Below are positions 1-5,378 of a stretch of 5,378 nt of DNA, piece by piece. This DNA is from Candidatus Pacearchaeota archaeon (GTDB lineage: Archaea > Nanobdellota > Nanobdellia > Pacearchaeales > GW2011-AR1), in assembly GCA_016186375.1 (NCBI GenBank), contig JACPLS010000016.1, forward strand, positions 13,638 through 19,015. Reading direction: 5' to 3'. The position numbers and the translations under genes were made by a program. The first letter of the stretch is position 1. Each line of letters begins with the position of its first letter. The notes under the pieces were generated by a model. The model had not been told where the DNA came from and made no database searches. It worked only from the letters and a program-made list of their open reading frames with translations.

Positions 1-77
1 AAGGGCAAAGGTTAAAAGACATTCATGTTTACAAGGTTAATGACAATTCATGGACAATAATTGGGAGGAAAAAATAA
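1..77 (+). CDS. C-terminal end of an upstream gene (5' truncated by window edge)
   Basis: Frame 3 is open from base 3 to a TAA stop at 75-77 and encodes 24 residues ending in NSWTIIGRKK. The peptide is well mixed in composition, with a Trp-Thr-Ile-Ile-Gly-Arg-Lys ending. That resembles the last beta strand and tail of some class I SAM-dependent methyltransferases found in glycan clusters, but 24 residues cannot prove a family. The other two forward frames stop at 13-15 and 38-40, so this is the frame most likely to be a real gene end. It overlaps the longest possible start of the next gene (ATG at 50) by 28 nt, which argues that the next gene starts further in. The product is unknown; a methyltransferase is a guess. 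Confidence 0.5.
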   Translation, partial: GQRLKDIHVYKVNDNSWTIIGRKK

Positions 78-82
78 TAAAG
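73..82 (+). promoter_or_regulatory. weak TATA-like box ahead of the membrane protein gene
   Basis: An AATAATAAAG element lies about 26 nt before the ATG at 104, the same spacing as the better boxes ahead of the next two genes. It overlaps the stop codon of the upstream ORF. The match is weak in a region that is A-rich anyway, so this is inference by analogy. A GGGAGG at 63-68 looks like a Shine-Dalgarno but lies 17 nt before the ATG at 86 and 35 nt before the ATG at 104, too far for a normal ribosome binding site. Confidence 0.25.
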
Positions 83-103
83 ATAATGATCATCGAAAAA
101 ATT

Positions 104-1552
104 ATGGAAAATAAGAAAGCAATTTTAGTAGTTTCTTTATTATTAATTGTCCTAACTCTTGTTACCTCATACTACGGTTCCAGTGATATCGGCGACTATG
201 CGGACGTTGCGAAATTCTTTTCTAATAATTATCAGGCAAAAATAAGATCTTCTCATAGTTATCTTTTAGGATTTGTTCATGCTCCTTTTGTAGATCTAAC
301 AAAAAGTTTTTTATCTTTTAAAATAACAAGTTTAATATTTCTTTTTCTTTTAATATATTCCCTTTACATAATTAGCGGAAGAAATAAAAAGACCCTGTTG
401 CTTGCTCTAGTTTCTCCAGTTATTTGGTATATGGCTCCCTGGATAAATCCAATACAGATCGCTTCTCTTTTATTGCTATGGGCTTATTACTTTATGGATA
501 AATATGATTCTCAAAATAAAACAAAGGACTTAATTTATTCTGCCTTACTTATAGGACTTGGATGGGCATTTTGGGACACAATTCTTTATTTTGGAGTCCT
601 ATTGGCTATTTCCTTTCTTTACAATAAAAAAGTCTCTCATTTATTTTATTATTTTATATTCATTTTTCTAGGTTTATTTCCAAGATTGATTTTAGACCAA
701 ATACTATTTAATTTTGCATTCTACACTAGTATTAAAACATTTATTTCTGGATATGTGAATCTAGCTGGAGGTATTTATGGCTCTTCTTTTGGCCATACTC
801 CAAAAACCCTCTTCACAATATTACCCTGGTTGCTTGCAATTCCCTTTATGTTCTGGCCACTATTAAAGAAAGAATTCTTTAAAGAAAATAAAAAGGTAAT
901 GATTTTCCTTACTTTGTCTCTTTTACTTTTATTAAATAATCCTCAAATTAGATATTTACTAGCAATAGTTCCTATTATGCTCTTATTAATTAATAAAAAT
1001 TTAAATGAAAAAGCAATAAAAATACAGTTTATTTCTTCTATTGTTATTGCGTTTATATTTATTATTCCTTATATTATTCAAATAGGATACAATATTAATG
1101 GTCAAATTTACGGATCAGAAATTGGAGGAATAGTTGAAACAAAAAGGTTTGAAATTTCTTCGTCGATTCCAAAAAATTTAATTAAGGAGGATCTGCAAAA
1201 ATTGAGTAAAGATTTTTCAAATGAAATTTTTGTTGTCGGAAATAAACCGGACGATTATCAAATTTTAGCTGATGTATACTGGGGCTCTGAAATTATGGAA
1301 TTCGTGAGCCTTCAAGATTACGACCTTTGGAAAAAAAACGAATCAATTATTTTCCACAAGAAGTTCCAACCAGAATTAAACATACCAGAAAGAAGGCAAA
1401 TCTGGCTTGAAGGGGGAATAAAGAAAAATGAAGATGATAAAACTTCCTATGAAAGAATAACATATGCACTATCAATTGGAGAACCTTCAAATATAGAAGG
1501 ATTTAATATTGTGAAGAAATATAATCTCCTGTATTTATCCAAGAAGATATAA
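104..1552 (+). CDS. Multi-pass membrane protein, probable GT-C type glycosyltransferase
   Basis: The product has 482 residues from the ATG at 104, or 500 from the ATG at 50. About ten hydrophobic segments are visible: residues 6-24, 68-91, 97-114, 118-131, 142-172 (perhaps two), 178-197, 234-254, 264-279, 282-298 and 307-329. A soluble tail of about 150 residues follows (330-482). After helix 1 comes an acidic motif, DIGDY (28-32), in what should be the first external loop, where GT-C enzymes carry a catalytic acidic residue. Near the end of the membrane part is RYLLAIVP (283-290), like the RYLLP motif of PMT/ArnT-like proteins. Such enzymes transfer sugars from lipid-linked donors on the outer membrane face. 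I chose ATG 104 because the longer form overlaps the upstream coding tail, and because 104 gives a short Lys-rich N-terminus directly before helix 1. ATG 86 is also possible. The flippase gene follows after 24 nt, fitting a glycan role. The GT-C call rests on topology and two short motifs; a plain uncharacterised membrane protein is the alternative. Confidence 0.72.
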   Translation: MENKKAILVVSLLLIVLTLVTSYYGSSDIGDYADVAKFFSNNYQAKIRSSHSYLLGFVHAPFVDLTKSFLSFKITSLIFLFLLIYSLYIISGRNKKTLLLALVSPVIWYMAPWINPIQIASLLLLWAYYFMDKYDSQNKTKDLIYSALLIGLGWAFWDTILYFGVLLAISFLYNKKVSHLFYYFIFIFLGLFPRLILDQILFNFAFYTSIKTFISGYVNLAGGIYGSSFGHTPKTLFTILPWLLAIPFMFWPLLKKEFFKENKKVMIFLTLSLLLLLNNPQIRYLLAIVPIMLLLINKNLNEKAIKIQFISSIVIAFIFIIPYIIQIGYNINGQIYGSEIGGIVETKRFEISSSIPKNLIKEDLQKLSKDFSNEIFVVGNKPDDYQILADVYWGSEIMEFVSLQDYDLWKKNESIIFHKKFQPELNIPERRQIWLEGGIKKNEDDKTSYERITYALSIGEPSNIEGFNIVKKYNLLYLSKKI

Positions 1553-1555
1553 AAA
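1547..1555 (+). promoter_or_regulatory. archaeal-type TATA box for the flippase gene
   Basis: ATATAAAAA is preceded by a purine-rich AAGAAG that could serve as a BRE. Its centre is about 26 nt before the ATG at 1577, the distance expected between an archaeal TATA box and the transcription start if the mRNA begins at or next to the start codon. It covers the TAA stop codon (1550-1552) of the preceding gene. No Shine-Dalgarno is present between it and the ATG, consistent with a leaderless transcript. The A/T-rich background lowers certainty. Confidence 0.45.
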
Positions 1556-1576
1556 GCAAGTTTCTTAATATTTTAC

Positions 1577-3124
1577 ATGAATTTAAAGAAAGGAAATGAA
1601 AAAAATGCCAAATTTGAGAAATCTCTTCATCTAGTTGCAAAAAGCTCTTTAATAGTCTTAATAGGTGTTGCCCTTTCAAAGATATTTACCTACCTTTACC
1701 GCATTATTATAGGAAGGAATTTTGGACCAGAAGTATACGGTCTCTTTTCTCTTGCAACAATGCTTTTGATTTTTATTGTTGCTTTCTTTTCATTTGGCTT
1801 GCCAGAAGGTCTTGTCAGATTTATTCCATTTTATAGAGGGAAAAACCAAAAGAAAGAAATTTCTTACTTAATAAAAAGATCTTTTTCATTTTTGTTAAGC
1901 ATAAGCATTTTTGGTACGTTACTACTATTCTTATTATCAGAACCTATATCAGTTGGGTTATTTCACAATGCAAAACTTATACCTTTCCTAAGAATTGCCT
2001 CCTTGGCAATTCCTTTCTTCATTTTAGCAAATTTTTATCTTGCAATCCTGCGCGCATATGAATTTATTGGAGTTTATTCATTTATTTTAAACTTCCTGCA
2101 GAATTTTTTTAAAGTTATTTCGCTATTATTCTTTATATTTATAGGAATCAGGACAAATGTAGTAATGTACTCATACTTTATAGGTATTTTAATAATGTTT
2201 TTAGGAGCCTATTACGCTTGCGATAAATATGCTAAAGTTGTTATTAGAGATAATCTTGAAAAAAAGAAAAAGAAAGAAGTCATTGGAAGCTTATTTTCAT
2301 ACTCATGGCCTCTTACTTTATTGGGAGTTGCATCATTTGCTCTTTATTGGATAGATAGTTTTACTATTGGTTATTTTAAGACAGCTGCTGACGTAGGTTT
2401 TTACAATGCAGCAATACCTCTTGCTTCTCTTCTTATGATGGCTCCCGACCTAATTATTCAATTATTTTTCCCCCTTGTAAATAAAGAATATTCAAAAAGG
2501 AACAATAAATTAATAGAGGAATTAAGTAAGCAAGTTACAAAATGGATATTTATTGTTAATTTGCCTTTTGCTCTGATAATGCTTCTTTTTCCTGGAGCAA
2601 TAATCAATCTATTTTTTGGTGAAACTTATCTTGTGGCAGAGCAATCTCTACGGTTGTTGGCAATTGGCACTCTCTTTGGTTCTTTAGCTATAGTTCCAAG
2701 CCATTTAATATCAATGACTGGAAGATCTAAATTAATGCTTACTAATATAACTTTTATGCTTGGCCTAAATCTTTTATTAAATATATTACTAGTTCCTAAA
2801 TATGGGATGTTAGGAGCCGCACTATCAACAATGTCTATCCTTATATTGTTAAGTATTGTTTATTTCACCCAAATAAGATATTTCCTGTCATTTATACCTT
2901 TGAGAAGAAAAATGATAAATATACTTCTTGCATCTTTAATTCCATTAATAATTATCTCTGTGTTAAAAAACCTAATTTCTCTAAATTTTATAACTGTTAT
3001 AATTTTGGGAACTTTTTTCCTCCTTTTATATGGTTTATTTATATTTATCTTTAAATGTCTTGATAAAAATGATTTGCTCATTTTAAAGCCTATTTTGAAA
3101 AGATATTTTATGACAACCAAATGA
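1577..3124 (+). CDS. Polysaccharide/oligosaccharide flippase (Wzx/RfbX-like, MOP superfamily)
   Basis: The 515-residue product fits the usual length and topology of lipid-linked oligosaccharide flippases. About 14 hydrophobic helices can be traced, near residues 22-44, 54-77, 103-122, 133-155, 161-190, 194-213, 237-260, 272-297, 322-345, 355-378, 384-407, 410-432, 444-463 and 470-493. The N-terminal half has the family pattern: a Lys-rich cytoplasmic start, then a helix ending in GRNFGPEVYGLFSLA (46-60), then SFGLPEGLVRF (72-82). The second half repeats it, with YFKTAADVGFYNAA (266-279) and VPKYGMLGAALST (406-418). A Lys-rich loop (229-234) separates the halves. Proteins of this family move undecaprenyl- or dolichyl-linked glycans from the cytoplasmic to the outer face. 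The gene lies 24 nt after the probable glycosyltransferase gene and 31 nt before the phosphatase gene. ATG 1577 is the only Met near the start. The family is clear; the transported glycan is unknown. Confidence 0.92.
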   Translation: MNLKKGNEKNAKFEKSLHLVAKSSLIVLIGVALSKIFTYLYRIIIGRNFGPEVYGLFSLATMLLIFIVAFFSFGLPEGLVRFIPFYRGKNQKKEISYLIKRSFSFLLSISIFGTLLLFLLSEPISVGLFHNAKLIPFLRIASLAIPFFILANFYLAILRAYEFIGVYSFILNFLQNFFKVISLLFFIFIGIRTNVVMYSYFIGILIMFLGAYYACDKYAKVVIRDNLEKKKKKEVIGSLFSYSWPLTLLGVASFALYWIDSFTIGYFKTAADVGFYNAAIPLASLLMMAPDLIIQLFFPLVNKEYSKRNNKLIEELSKQVTKWIFIVNLPFALIMLLFPGAIINLFFGETYLVAEQSLRLLAIGTLFGSLAIVPSHLISMTGRSKLMLTNITFMLGLNLLLNILLVPKYGMLGAALSTMSILILLSIVYFTQIRYFLSFIPLRRKMINILLASLIPLIIISVLKNLISLNFITVIILGTFFLLLYGLFIFIFKCLDKNDLLILKPILKRYFMTTK

Positions 3125-3131
3125 TTAAATA
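3125..3131 (+). promoter_or_regulatory. TATA-like box for the phosphatase gene
   Basis: TTAAATA directly follows the flippase stop codon and is centred about 28 nt before the ATG at 3156. An A-rich stretch (CCAAATGA) lies just upstream as a possible BRE. No Shine-Dalgarno is seen in the 31-nt gap. Spacing and arrangement match the box ahead of the flippase gene, supporting separate leaderless transcription, although read-through from upstream is also possible. Confidence 0.38.
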
Positions 3132-3155
3132 GTTATTTGATAGTTCTCCATTAAA

Positions 3156-4046
3156 ATGGAAAATAATTATGAATTGATGTATATCTGTTATCAAGCAGCA
3201 CATGCTGGAGGAAATGCAGTTGCTGATTATAAAGTTAAGCAAGCAAAAACAAAAGGCGATGTTTATGTTGGGCATCACGCCATAGTGACTTCTGCTGACT
3301 TTAAATCTCAGTCAGAAATACTTAGAGAGATTAGAGAGCATGATCCTGTTGCGCGATTTATGACAGAAGAGCATGTTAAAGATAAATGGTTTAAAAATAG
3401 ATTAATTAAAGCAGATAATTTAGATTCTATGCTAAATTCTAGAGTTTATGTAATTGATGAACTCGATGGCACTAGTAGTAAAAAAATTGGGCATTATGAA
3501 TGGAGCATTTCAGTTGGTTGCGTTCAAAATCTAGAGCATATTGCAGGCGCAATCTTTGCACCACATGTCTACCGGGGAACTTTATTCTGTGGTGCAAAAG
3601 GACATGGAGCACATATTAAAATTAATAGTAAGACAGAAAGATGCAATGTTTCTGATAATAGGTTATCTAATTCATATGTAATTGTTGGTGTAGATTGTTT
3701 TTTAAGCAAATATCCAATTCATAATAAACTTCTCCAGACAGTAGGTGATAAATGCAGAACAATAAATGCTAATGGCTCTTGCGCTTTACCTCTAGGTCTT
3801 GTTGCTTCTGGAAGAGCAGATGTTCTCATACAACCCCCACAATGCCCTTGGGACTGGGTAGCAGGAAAATTATTAGTGGAAGAAGCCGGAGGCAGTGTTC
3901 TATTCTATGAAATGGAGAGTAAAAAAATAAAGTTTCTTGATAAATTAGAGCCTAAGCATTACCATCCAGAAAAAAGAGCTGTGGGTTTTATTGCAGGAAA
4001 TAAGAAACTTGTAAGTGATATTATGGATTTAATGCTAAAGATTTAA
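3156..4046 (+). CDS. Inositol-monophosphatase-family sugar/inositol phosphatase
   Basis: The 296-residue soluble protein shows the full metal-dependent IMPase/FBPase signature. TSAD is at 45-48. The acidic pair is in FMTEE (68-72, Glu71/Glu72). Motif A is DELDGTSS (101-108, with Asp101, Asp104 and Thr106). The substrate region is NANGSCALPLGLVASGRAD (204-222). Motif B is WDWVAGKLLVEEAGG (232-246, with Asp233). All expected Mg2+ ligands are present, so it should be active. Members hydrolyse inositol-1-phosphate, fructose-1,6-bisphosphate, histidinol phosphate or 3'-phosphoadenosine phosphate; the sequence alone does not choose between these. Oddities are Glu102 where Pro is usual in motif A, and KKIGHYEW (109-116) in place of the common NFVHRFPF-type stretch, at the same length. 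It follows the flippase gene on the same strand and converges with the kinase gene. The context suggests processing of a phosphorylated sugar or polyol for surface glycan or lipid synthesis, which is inference. Confidence 0.9.
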   Translation: MENNYELMYICYQAAHAGGNAVADYKVKQAKTKGDVYVGHHAIVTSADFKSQSEILREIREHDPVARFMTEEHVKDKWFKNRLIKADNLDSMLNSRVYVIDELDGTSSKKIGHYEWSISVGCVQNLEHIAGAIFAPHVYRGTLFCGAKGHGAHIKINSKTERCNVSDNRLSNSYVIVGVDCFLSKYPIHNKLLQTVGDKCRTINANGSCALPLGLVASGRADVLIQPPQCPWDWVAGKLLVEEAGGSVLFYEMESKKIKFLDKLEPKHYHPEKRAVGFIAGNKKLVSDIMDLMLKI

Positions 4047-4106
4047 TAAACTATTAAAATTAAAAGATCATGCATATTTTAGGATTAATTATTGTCTCAA
4101 TATAGA

Positions 4107-4135
4107 TAAAAAACAGAATCAAATTCTGTTTTTTA
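4107..4135. terminator. Symmetric hairpin, probable bidirectional terminator
   Basis: A perfect 13-bp inverted repeat pairs 4107-4119 with 4123-4135 around a 3-nt CAA loop. The core is ACAGAAT/ATTCTGT flanked by A6 on the left and T6 on the right, so transcripts from either strand end the stem in a six-U run. It lies 61 nt after the phosphatase stop codon and includes the stop codon and last codons of the convergent kinase gene. Both genes could therefore end here. In archaea the T-run itself would be the main signal; in bacteria the hairpin plus U-run would act as an intrinsic terminator. Confidence 0.7.
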
Positions 4136-5378
4136 CAGTCCAAACTTGCGCCCCTCTAAGGTCAAAACCAAAGTTCATGAATTCACCTCCGGACTTTTGT
4201 AGAGCTCTTGTAAGTTGATTTCTCTTTTTAGGATTGAAAAAAAACAGCAAATATCCGCCGCTTCCGGCTCCCAAGAGCTTTCCTCCATCGGCTCCATTAT
4301 TAAGTCCAACCTCATAAAGCTTATCTATAAAATTATTTGTGACAGCTGGAGAGAGAATTTTCTTATTTTCCCAGGAATCATGTAATAATTTACCAAAGAT
4401 ATCTAGTTTATTTGTTAATAAGGCATCTTTCATCTCAGCGGCTATCTTTTTCATACTGTTCAGCAATAGAACAGAATCTTCTTGTTTTTTTATAAAATTT
4501 TCTTCTTGAACTTTATGTATTTCACCAGATTCATGTCCTTTTCCTACATAACACAATAAAAGATGGTGATTTAACTCATTAATTACTTCATCTTTAAGGC
4601 GAAGTGGATAAATTATTGTCTTATCACCATTAAATTCCATGAAATTAAACCCTCCTGTTACAGCAGCATATTGGTCTTGCCATCCTCCTTTGATTTTTAA
4701 TTCCTCCCTTTCTGCTTTAAAGGCTAGCTCTGCTATTTTATATGAATCATAGTTAGTTTCTTGCAGATGATTTAATAAACTAATAACCATAACTGCTGCG
4801 CTTGCCGAAGATCCTAATCCTCTTCCAGGAGGAACATCATTATGTAAAAAAAGCTCAAATCCAAAATCAGGATTCATCAATTTTATGACTGCCTTAATCA
4901 AGTCAAATTTTCCATCATATTTTAAATTTTCAAGTGAATTTACAGAAACATCTGTTTCAGATGTTAGGTCAGAGTCTATTACAACTTTTCTGTCAGCCCT
5001 TTTGGTAATAGTAGCATAGCAATATTTATCTATTGCAGCACTTAGTACGATTCCTCCATATTTTTCAAAAAAATAAGGAAGGTCTGTTCCTCCTCCTGAA
5101 AAGCTTATGCGTAAGGGAGCCCTTCCTCTAACAGTAGGAAATTTTTTCATATTTACAATTGAGGGGCAAAAGGCTATATCTTTGATTGTTCCTGTTTCAT
5201 CAATTATTGGAATTTGCTCTAACCCTAATTCGAAAAGGCCAATTAAGTTCTCTTGATTAGTATCAGTCTTCGCTGTAACTGCCTTTTGATTAATAATTTT
5301 TTCAATTTCAGAATCTATTTCTACACCTCCGAGAATAAGTTTCTTTATCTCCTTCCCTGTCAATGTTCCTAATAACTT
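4119..5378 (-). CDS. CBS domain-GHMP sugar kinase fusion, HddA-like (5' end outside window)
   Basis: The frame is open to the window edge. A TTG at 5363 could give 414 residues, but the codons before it (KLLGT) continue a CBS domain, so the true start lies beyond 5378. Residues below count from that TTG. Residues 1-70 look like the end of one CBS motif (GTLTGKEIKKLILGG, beginning just before the TTG) plus a second (KAVTAKTDTNQ to QIPIIDETGTIKDIAF, 27-65). Residues 79-414 form a GHMP kinase of normal length: motif 1 RAPLRISFSGGGTDLPYF (81-98), ATP-binding motif 2 PPGRGLGSSASAA (178-190), GGWQDQYAAVTGGFNF (226-241) with the catalytic-type Asp229, and motif 3 GADGGKLLGAGSGG (357-370). The GGWQDQYAA block and motif 1 are typical of D-glycero-D-manno-heptose 7-phosphate kinase (HddA), which forms the 1,7-bisphosphate for GDP-heptose synthesis. 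Another sugar-1-kinase specificity, such as fucose, is possible. The CBS part may sense adenine nucleotides. Confidence 0.9.
   Translation of the reverse strand, partial: KLLGTLTGKEIKKLILGGVEIDSEIEKIINQKAVTAKTDTNQENLIGLFELGLEQIPIIDETGTIKDIAFCPSIVNMKKFPTVRGRAPLRISFSGGGTDLPYFFEKYGGIVLSAAIDKYCYATITKRADRKVVIDSDLTSETDVSVNSLENLKYDGKFDLIKAVIKLMNPDFGFELFLHNDVPPGRGLGSSASAAVMVISLLNHLQETNYDSYKIAELAFKAEREELKIKGGWQDQYAAVTGGFNFMEFNGDKTIIYPLRLKDEVINELNHHLLLCYVGKGHESGEIHKVQEENFIKKQEDSVLLLNSMKKIAAEMKDALLTNKLDIFGKLLHDSWENKKILSPAVTNNFIDKLYEVGLNNGADGGKLLGAGSGGYLLFFFNPKKRNQLTRALQKSGGEFMNFGFDLRGAQVWTVKNRI

Noticed and set aside
63..68. GGGAGG as a Shine-Dalgarno for the membrane protein gene
   Set aside because: It lies 17 nt before the ATG at 86, 35 nt before the ATG at 104 and downstream of the ATG at 50. 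It also falls in the coding frame of the upstream ORF (Gly-Arg codons).
2860..3120. 86-residue ORF on the - strand inside the flippase gene
   Set aside because: It is wholly antisense to the C-terminal helices of a well-supported gene, is Lys/Ile-rich from AT-rich sequence, and shows no recognisable motif, so it is a shadow.
4047..4106. Intergenic stretch after the phosphatase gene as a small RNA or small ORF
   Set aside because: Only 60 nt of AT-rich sequence with a trivial ATGCAT palindrome; no start codon with a meaningful frame and no stable structure apart from the hairpin that follows.
4237..4244. Run of eight A (T8 on the kinase coding strand) as an internal termination or frameshift site
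   Set aside because: Such runs are expected in AT-rich coding DNA (another A8 is at 1331-1338). Here it encodes part of a hydrophobic strand with Phe codons, and the frame is intact on both sides.
1..5378. CRISPR array, insertion sequence, tRNA, riboswitch or defence system
   Set aside because: No regularly spaced repeats, terminal inverted repeats, transposase motifs, tRNA-like cloverleaf or nuclease/toxin motifs were seen on either strand by eye.

Overview
The window is strongly AT-rich and gene-dense. It carries three complete co-directional genes on the + strand, the tail of a fourth gene entering from the left edge, and one convergent gene on the - strand that runs off the right edge. 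Two features suggest an archaeon, possibly a small-genome DPANN-type lineage. First, the genes for the flippase and the IMPase-family phosphatase have no convincing Shine-Dalgarno sequence, but each has an A/T-rich TATA-like box centred about 26-28 nt before the ATG, as expected for leaderless archaeal transcripts. Second, arginine is mostly AGA/AGG and ATA is common for isoleucine. This placement is an inference; a low-GC bacterium of a candidate phylum is not excluded.

Layout: 1-77, C-terminal end of an upstream ORF in another frame. 104-1552 (possible longer start at 50), a multi-pass membrane protein that looks like a GT-C type glycosyltransferase. 1577-3124, a 14-helix polysaccharide/oligosaccharide flippase (Wzx/RfbX-like, MOP superfamily). 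3156-4046, an inositol-monophosphatase-family phosphatase with all metal-binding residues. 4107-4135, a 13-bp perfect hairpin with T-runs on both strands, placed between the convergent genes and containing the - strand stop codon. 4119-5378 (- strand, 5' end missing), a GHMP-family sugar kinase closest to D-glycero-D-manno-heptose 7-phosphate kinase (HddA), with CBS-domain sequence fused ahead of the kinase. No gene-free stretch exceeds 100 bases.

Together the genes read as part of a cell-surface glycan locus. The kinase and possibly the phosphatase would make or process activated sugar precursors in the cytoplasm, the flippase would move a lipid-linked glycan across the membrane, and the GT-C-like enzyme would add a sugar on the outer face. 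The sequence supports the families; the specific sugar (heptose) and the joint pathway are inference.

The most notable points are the CBS-GHMP kinase fusion, the TATA boxes sitting on the stop codons of preceding genes, and the symmetric terminator that includes the kinase stop codon. I found no mobile element, CRISPR array, RNA gene or clearly novel defence system.
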